Positions 57,979-64,000 of a stretch of 64,000 bases of DNA are shown piece after piece. The position numbers and the translations under genes are program-made. The stretch's first letter is position 1. Each line of letters starts with the position of its first letter. Below the pieces are notes generated by a model, which was not told the origin of the DNA, did not search any database, and saw nothing but the letters and a program-made list of their open reading frames with translations. Source of the stretch: Molossus alvarezi. Taxonomy: Eukaryota; Chordata; Mammalia; Chiroptera; Molossidae. The stretch is from positions 6,200,001-6,264,000 of the forward strand of contig CM073899.1 in the NCBI GenBank assembly GCA_037176705.1, read 5' to 3'.

Positions 57979-58900
57979 TCATTGCCATTTTGTTTGTTCA
58001 TATAATTTATCTTTTTCTTCAAAAAGACCCTTCATCATTTCATATAATAATGGTTTGGTGGTGATGAACTCCTTTAACTTTTTCTTGTCTGGGAAAGTTT
58101 TTATATGGCCATCGATTCTAAATGACAGTTTTGCAGGATAGAGTAATCTTGGTTGTAGGTTCTTGCTTTTCATCACTCTGAATATTTCTTGCCACTCCCT
58201 TCTGGCCTGCAAAGTTTCTTTTGAGAAATCAGCTGACAGCCTAATGGGAACTCCCTTGTAGGTAACTAACTGCCTTTCTCTTGCTGCTTTTAAGATTCTC
58301 TCTTTGTCTTGAACCTTTTGCATTTTGATGATGATGTGTTTTGGTGTGGGCCTCTTGGGGTTCATCTTGTTTGGGACTCTCTGTGCTTACTGGACTTGTA
58401 TGTCTGCTTCCTTCACCAAGTTAGGAAAGTTTTCTGTCATTATTGTTTCAAACAGGTTTTTGATTTCTTGTTCTCGCTCTTCTCCTTCTGGCACCCCCAA
58501 GATGCAAATGTTGGCATGCTTGAAGTTGTCCCAGAGGCTCCTTACACTATCCTCATTTTTTTTGGATTCTGTTTTCTTTTTGCTGTTCTGATTGGGCATT
58601 TTTTGCTTCCTTATATTCCAAATCGATGGTTTGCTCCTTGGATTTACGTACTTTATTATTGAAGCTGTGTAAATTATTCTTTATTTCAGTTAATGCCTCC
58701 CTCAATTCTAACTGTGTATCCATGATTTCTGCCTGGTCCTTTTTTATGCTCTTGAGGCCCTCCCTAAGTTCATTGAGCATTCTTATAAGCAGTATTTTGA
58801 ACTCAGCATCTGTTAGGTTGCTTATCTCCCTTTCGCTTAGTTCTTTTATTGGGGTTTTGTTCTGTCCTTTCATTTGGGACCTGTTTCTTTGTATCCTCAT
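57979..58900 (-). pseudogene. HAL1 copy 4 ORF1
   Basis: 58900-58553 is the N-terminal coiled-coil part (MRIQRNRSQMKGQNKTPIKE). A single-base frameshift in an A-run (about 58555-58563) moves to 58599-58387 (RRM, KHANICILGVPEGEE), which ends QVQ then TAA at 58387-58389. 58365-57979 is the C-terminal domain from MNPKRPTPKH to LFEEKDKLYEQ. The TAA is the one shared with copies 2 and 3. Confidence 0.87.
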
Positions 58901-58934
58901 TTTGGCTGCCTCCCTGTGTTTGTTTCAGTGTATT

Positions 58935-59757
58935 ACTTAATGAGAGGTATGGGGTTCGCTGAGACACGATGCTGCTCGTTTGAAAGAATTTAGGAAAAAC
59001 CTGAAGCAGGATCCAAGACAGGCCAATCCTATGGTTAAGCAAGTGGCAACAGCTGGGTTGGGCCTGAAAGTTGGGTGGGGTGGAGCGGGGCCTCAGGGAG
59101 TCACTAGGGCGGGACTACCAGTGTGAGCCAGGTTGCTGGAGTCCCAGATATGGCGACTGTCTGCTGCCCCAGGGAAGGGCTCACCAAGGGAACAAAGGCC
59201 TCTTACAGCAAGTTTGTCCAGGAGAAAGCCCCCTCTCCAGCCCTCGCTCCAGTGCCAAACAGCTCAGTTCTTCCCTGTATGTCTTTGGCGCCCCTCAAGC
59301 TGCCTTGGAGGGAGTGAGTCTGATAAGTTTGTGTGCAGGTCCTTTAAGGAGCTGCCTGGGGCTCCAGCCGCCTCAGCTTCCCTGAGCCTCAGTTCCCGCT
59401 GCTTTTTCCAGCCAGAAATTATGGGGACTTCTCTTCCTGGCCCTGGAACCCTGAGCAGGGCACCTGGTGTGGGACGGGGACCCCTCAGTCCTCAGGAAGG
59501 ACCTTCCCAGCCGAGGTATCCTCCTGATTTTTATCCGCCACACATGGGTGTGGGACCAGCCCGTCGCGCCGCCTCCCCTCCTACCAGTTTCGATGTGGCT
59601 GCTGCTTTAACTCCACCGTAGTTGTAGGACTTCCATTCAGCTGGATTTCAGGTGGTTTTGAATGATGGTTGTTCTGTAGTTTAGTTGTAACTTTGATGTG
59701 GTTGTGGGAAGACGTGATACCACGCTTACCTACTCCGCCATCTTGACCAGAAGTCTC
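58935..59757 (-). promoter_or_regulatory. HAL1 copy 4 5'UTR / putative internal promoter
   Basis: GC-rich leader beginning TCAAGATGGCGGAGTAGG, a strong YY1-like sequence within 20 bp of the element's 5' end, as in L1. It lacks most of the GC-box run seen in copy 2. Confidence 0.65.
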
Positions 59758-59771
59758 GTAAATTATTTTTC
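59758..59771. repeat. Target-site duplication of HAL1 copy 4 (5' side)
   Basis: gtaaattatttttc, identical to 57593-57606. Confidence 0.92.
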
Positions 59772-60034
59772 AATATGCTGCAATGGCCAGGCCATATTAG
59801 CTACATATACAACTTGATAAAAAGAAAATATTTTTAAAATACAATTTTGTAATTGTTATTTTGCAAAATTAGTTAAAAATTGAAATAAATAAATACTGCA
59901 GGTGCTACACAATTCCTTTGTTATGTATAAGAATATTTTAAAAATGTATTGCTAAAACATATTCTTATATATAACAATAATTTTGTGGAGCATCTACAAT
60001 ATTTACTCATTTCTATTCTTCACTAGCTTTTTAT

Positions 60035-60302
60035 ATGTGGAATATAATGAACAAAGCAAAACAATGAACAAAGTATGTCCAGAGGTATCGGAGTATGGCA
60101 CAGACTGATGAATCTCTGAGGAAAATGGATGCTGGCAGCGATGGCCCAAAGAATTTATCTGTATATATGAATAAACCATGGACACAGACAATAGTGTAGT
60201 GAAGGCCTGAAGTGGGGAGGGAACTGGGAGAAGGGAGGAAATGGGGGAGAAATAGGGGACATTTGTAACACTCTCAACAATAAAAATAAATTAAAAAATA
60301 AA
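60035..60302 (+). mobile_element. 5'-truncated L1 3' end
   Basis: 'tgtggaatataatgaacaaagc', 'ggcacagactgatgaatctctgagg', 'acacagacaatagtgtag' and 'gggacatttgtaacactctcaacaataaa' are the last part of ORF2 and the 3'UTR of a bat L1, ending in an A-rich tail. Plus strand. Confidence 0.88.
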
Positions 60303-60321
60303 TGTATATCACTCATAAAAT

Positions 60322-60501
60322 GTTTTAAAAATTTTTATTGATTGATTAATTTTAGAGGGAGAGAGAGAGAAACATCAATTTATTTTTTTACTTATTCGTG
60401 TATTTCTGGGTTAATTTTTGTATGTGCTCTGACTGGGAATTGAACCTGCAACATTGGTGTATTGGGTCAATGCTGTAACCAACTGACTACCTGGCAAGGA
60501 C
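60322..60501 (-). mobile_element. Old Ves SINE
   Basis: Minus-strand, diverged: 'atttttattgattgattaattttagagggagagagagagaaacatcaat', 'gctctgactgggaattgaacctgc' and head 'ctacctggcaagg'. Confidence 0.8.
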
Positions 60502-60504
60502 TCA

Positions 60505-60905
60505 CTTTTAGCTAGAAAGTTTCTTTTATTTTAATAATCCCTTCTATTGTGATTAATACCCTCACCATTAATCCCTCCTATACTCTCTTTCACCTCTACC
60601 CAAACCCCACCCTGCAATCACTACACTGTTGTCCATGTCAATGAGGTCTCTCCCTTTTTTTTCATTTTTGCTCAATCTATCTGGTCCTCCAAACCAATCC
60701 CCACCAGATGTCAGCCTGTTCTCTATCTATAAACCTGTCTCTACTTTGATTAATAGTTCAGTTTGTTCATTAAATTCCACATATGAGTTAAATCATATGG
60801 TGCTTGTCTTTTTCTGACTGACTTCACTTAGCATAATGGTCTCCAGGTCCATCAATGCTGTCACAAAATGTAAAATTTCCTTCTTTTTTATGGGTGAGTA
60901 GGGTG
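60505..60905 (-). mobile_element. Older L1 3' end
   Basis: Minus-strand 3'UTR and ORF2 end: 'aaattccacatatgagttaaatcatatggtgcttgtctttttctgac', 'cttagcataatggtctccaggtccatc' and polypyrimidine tract. Junction with the following plus-strand L1 at about 60905. Confidence 0.85.
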
Positions 60906-60949
60906 CGCAAACAACTTAATGAGAATTACAGGCAACTTAATGAAAATTA

Positions 60950-61724
60950 TATATAACTAAGTGGGAACTACACTGGCATAAAAAAATGAGGTATGAATAA
61001 AAATAGAGTGGAAATGAAGAATGACATAGCTGACATAAAAAATACCGTTGAAGAATTCAATAGTAGAGTAAAAGAAGTTGAAGACCAAATCAGTTAGTTA
61101 GATGACAAGGTAAGAAAACAAAACAAAAAACACCCAATTAGAGAAGCAAATAGAAAAAAGAATTAAAAAGTAGGAAGAGAGTTTAAGGAAGCTTTGGAAC
61201 AATATGAAATGTACCAACATTTGAATCATAGGGGTACTAGAAGGAGAAGAATCAGACAAAGGAATAGAGAACCTGTTTGATGAAATAATCACAGGAAACA
61301 TCCCTAACCTGGTGAAGAAAAAACTCACACAAGTCCAGGAAACACAGAGAGTGCCAATCAAGATGAACCCCAAAAGACCCACAGTTGTCTAGACACATCA
61401 TAATTAAAATGACAAACATTAAAGACAAAGAAAGAATCTTACAGGCAGCAAGAGAGAGATAGAAAGTTACCGACAAGGGAGCTCCCATTAGACTGTCAGC
61501 TGATATCTCAATAGAAAAATTGCAGGCCAGAAGGAAGTGACATGAAGTATACAAAGTAATGAAGCTTACAAAGCAAGGGTCTGAGTCCAAGACTACTTTA
61601 TCCAGCAAGGCTGTCATTCAAAATTGAAGGTGAAATAAAGAGCTTCACAGACAAAAAAAAAAAAAAGTTAAAAAAATTTACTACCATGAAACCAGCACTG
61701 AAAGAAGTGCTAAAGGAACTATTT
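60950..61724 (+). pseudogene. L1 ORF1 remnant (plus-strand copy)
   Basis: Decayed coiled coil ('agagtaaaagaagttgaagaccaaatcag'), RRM ('agtttaaggaagctttggaacaatatgaaatg') and C-terminal domain ('gaccctcattaga'-type blocks ending 'aaaggaactattttaag'). No continuous frame. Confidence 0.8.
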
Positions 61725-61775
61725 TAAGAAGAAGCAATAGAAAGATAGAGAGGAACACAGGCATAAAGAATAAAA

Positions 61776-63395
61776 ATGGCAAAAAGTAAGTATCTATCAC
61801 TAATTACCTTAAATATAAATGCCTTAAATGCGCCAATCAAAAGACATAGGGTAGCTGATTGGATAAGAAAACATGATCCATATATATGCTGTCTTCAAGA
61901 GACCCACCTCAGAATAAAAGACTCACACAGGATGAAAGTGAAGAGATGGAAAATAATTTTCCAGGCAACTGAAAATAACAAACAAATAAAAACAAACCTG
62001 ATGTAGCAATACTCATAAATGATAAGTTAAACTTTAAAATGAGGGCCTTAATAGACAAAGCAGGTCACAACTTAATATTAAAGGGATCAATCCAACAAGA
62101 GGATATAACCCTGGTAAATATATAGGCACTGAATGTAGGAGCACCAAAATATATTTAAAAACTTCTGAAGAACTTCAAGAGGGAGATCAACAGCAATACA
62201 ATCATAGTAGGGGATTTTAACACCCTACAGACACCACTTAATAGATCTTCTAGACAAAAAGTTAACAAGGAAACAAAGACCCTAAATTACATACTAGATC
62301 GCTGGATTTAATTAATATTTACAGAATATTTCACCCCAAAGCTGCAGAATATACATTTGTCTCAAGTGCACATGGGACATTCTCAAAGACAGACTAAGTC
62401 TCTACAAGTTCAAGAAGATTGAAATCATATCAAGCATCTTCTCAGATCACAGTGTCATGAAACTAGAAATCAATTAAAATAAAAACATACCAAAACATTC
62501 AAACACATGGAGGCTAAATAACATGTTATTAAACAATGAATGGGTCACCAATGAGATCAATAAGTAAATAAAATGTTCCTGAAAACATGCAACACACAGA
62601 ATCTATGGGACATAGTGAAAGCAGTCCTGAGAGGGAAGTTTATAGTAATACAGGACTAACTCAAGAAATATGAAAACTTTCTAACAAACTACTTAAAGAT
62701 TTAGAAGAAGAACAAAAAGAAAAACCCAGCATTAGTAGACGGCAGGAAATAATAAAAATTAGAGTGGAATCAAGTGAAATAGAGACTAAAATAACAATAT
62801 AAAAATATCAATGAAATCAAGAGCTTGTTCTTTGAAAAGATAAACAAGATTGTTAAACCTTTAGCCAGACTCCACCAAGAACCAGAGAGAGGACCCAAAT
62901 CAATAAAATCAGAAACAAAAGAGGTGAAGTAACAACTGATACCACAGATATACAAAGGATTGTTAGAAAATACCGTGACCAATTATACACCAACAAATTA
63001 GACAACCTAGGTGAAATGGATAAATTCCTAGGACCATACAGTCTTCCAAAACTCAAATGGGAAGAGTCAGAAAATGTGAACAGACTAATAACAATTAAGA
63101 AAATAGAAGCAATAATCAATAAACTCCCAGCAAACAAAATACCTGGTTTGAACAGCTTCACATAGGAGTCTTACCAAACATTCAAAGAATAACTAAAACC
63201 CATTCTCCTCAAAGTATTCCAAAAATTTCAAAAGGGAGAAGAATTCCACGCTCTCTTTATGAGGCCAGCATAATCCTAATTCTCAAATCAGATAAAGACA
63301 CTACAAGAAAAAAGAAAAAAAATTACAGGCCAATAATATCCCTGATGACCTTAGATGCCAAATTCCTTGACAAAATCTTAGCAAATCAGGCATTA
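61776..63395 (+). pseudogene. L1 ORF2 5' remnant (endonuclease and start of RT)
   Basis: 61776-62006 reads MAKSKYLSLITLNINALNAP through PYICCLQETHLRIKDSHRMK, the endonuclease N-terminus. Decayed endonuclease and RT N-terminal sequence follow to 63395, where the next L1 begins. Confidence 0.9.
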
Positions 63396-64000
63396 GAGAA
63401 GATGGCAGCAGGCAGCACCAGAGAGAGGGTAAGTGTGTGAGAGAGTAAGCTAGTGTGTGAGAGAGTGTGAGTGGACGTGAAGGTGGACGACCAAATTTCT
63501 GCAGTGCGGAGACACAGAGCAGAAGGTTCCTGTGCTGTGAACAGGAGCAGCCAGCTACCACAGTAAGCAGTTCTTCAGGGCACTTCTCCATGAGCCACAA
63601 GGAGGTCCCACCATTTTGGAAGATCCCGGATCTTCCCTGAAAGGAGGCAGTGGGAGAGGCTAGGGCCCAGCAACCTGAGCCCACCAGCACACCTGGCACC
63701 ATAAGACTAGTGAACACTGTGTCAACAAAGACCAGTGCACAGTAGTGGAGCTCCCAAGGTGCCAATCGAGGAAGCCACAAACAGCCGGGAGCCCAGCACC
63801 ATCTCCCATAGTAGCAGCCTGGTCAGAGTCAAGATATACCCCCAGCAACAGAGGCTGGGGAGCAGACATCCATCCCTAGGCAACAGAAGCACAGACCAGT
63901 AGCTGAGACCCATCCCCAAAAACTACAGCAAAAGCTGAGCAGGAGTTGAGCCCCAGGGGGCAGCAGCACTCGCCAGCCACCAGCGGTGGGACCTGGGGCT
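63396..64000 (+). mobile_element. 5' end of a full-length L1, plus strand, continues past the window
   Basis: Starts gagaagatggcagcagg inside ORF2 of the older L1. It then matches, in reverse complement, the first 600 bp of the 5'UTRs of L1 B and C ('gtgtgagagagtgtgagtgg', 'cagcaacctgagcccaccagcacac'). Only the 5'UTR is inside the window, so ORF integrity cannot be judged. Confidence 0.93.
63660..63869 (-). other. Antisense open frame in the L1 5'UTR (ORF0-like position)
   Basis: The minus-strand frame MSAPQPLLLGVYLDSD through SSTTVHWSLLTQC parallels those in L1 B and C. Reading further upstream, to 64000, the same frame continues (PLVAGECCCPLGLN) but is broken once by TAG, where L1 B has TGG. 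Coding status unknown. Confidence 0.35.

Larger units (their letters stand above)
57607..59757 (-). mobile_element. HAL1-type (ORF1-only) element, copy 4, full length with TSD
   Basis: A 2.15-kb minus-strand element with perfect 14-bp TSDs. Layout matches copy 2: 5'UTR starting GACTTCTGGTCAAGATGG, ORF1 (58900-57979), polypyrimidine 3'UTR, AATAAAGATTT and an A-rich tail; no ORF2. It is very similar to copy 2 throughout, so the two belong to one recently active subfamily. Confidence 0.94.
60906..63395 (+). mobile_element. L1 LINE (plus strand), truncated at both ends
   Basis: It begins inside ORF1 (coiled-coil part 'cttaatgaaaattatatataac'), continues through the ORF1 end (about 61722) and ORF2 from 61776, and is cut at 63395 by another L1. 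Many stops. Confidence 0.92.

Overview
This window is mammalian nuclear DNA and almost certainly comes from a yangochiropteran bat. The main evidence is about 20 tRNA-derived Ves-type SINEs: a tRNA-like head reading GCCCTGGCCGGTTTGGCTCAG, a CT-rich middle and a TCCTC/GAGGA hairpin before the A-tail. They lie among L1 LINEs, ORF1-only half-L1 (HAL1-type) elements, MER5/Tigger/MIR fossils and one decayed gammaretrovirus-like provirus. I see no functional host protein-coding gene and no genuine tRNA, rRNA or CRISPR. The short open frames are decayed retroelement ORFs or compositional shadows, apart from one host-derived retropseudogene (SS18L2).

Layout. 1-2.1 kb: CA microsatellite, a solo-LTR-like segment and an old L1 piece. 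2.1-7.4 kb: decayed minus-strand L1 (copy A) with ORF1 mostly deleted. 7.4-9.9 kb: mostly non-repeat sequence with one SINE. 9.9-17.2 kb: full-length minus-strand L1 (copy B) with a tandem array in its 5'UTR. 17.2-18.0 kb: SS18L2 retropseudogene with target-site duplications (TSDs). 18.0-25.3 kb: MER5-like and Tigger1-like DNA transposons, SINEs and short L1 3' ends. 25.3-27.3 kb: HAL1 copy 1, carrying an L1-type 5'UTR block. 28.6-30.4 kb: a five-SINE cluster. 31.1-33.3 kb: HAL1 copy 2. 36.2-38.3 kb: an older L1. 42.1-56.5 kb: a nest in which HAL1 copy 3 was invaded by a minus-strand gammaretrovirus-like provirus, which was invaded by SINEs and then cut by full-length L1 copy C. 57.6-59.8 kb: HAL1 copy 4. 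60.0-64.0 kb: older L1 pieces, then a plus-strand L1 invaded by the 5' end of a full-length plus-strand L1 that runs off the window.

How the parts relate. The L1 copies represent the likely source of the enzymes (ORF2p endonuclease and reverse transcriptase) that mobilised SINEs, HAL1s and the SS18L2 mRNA; this is inferred from A-tails and TSDs. No L1 here looks competent: each ORF2 has frameshifts or stops. The most unusual signals are (1) a stop codon shared at the same ORF1 site by three of four HAL1 copies, (2) an antisense reading frame in the L1 5'UTR that stays largely open in several copies, in the position where primate L1 carries ORF0, (3) L1 5'UTR tandem arrays whose unit length differs between copies (about 73 versus 53 bp), and (4) a provirus that has lost capsid and the polymerase part of RT but keeps recognisable protease, RNase H and integrase pieces.

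Limits: repeat names are from memory of consensus sequences, boundaries without a TSD are good to about 10-50 bp, and no alignments or database searches were run.
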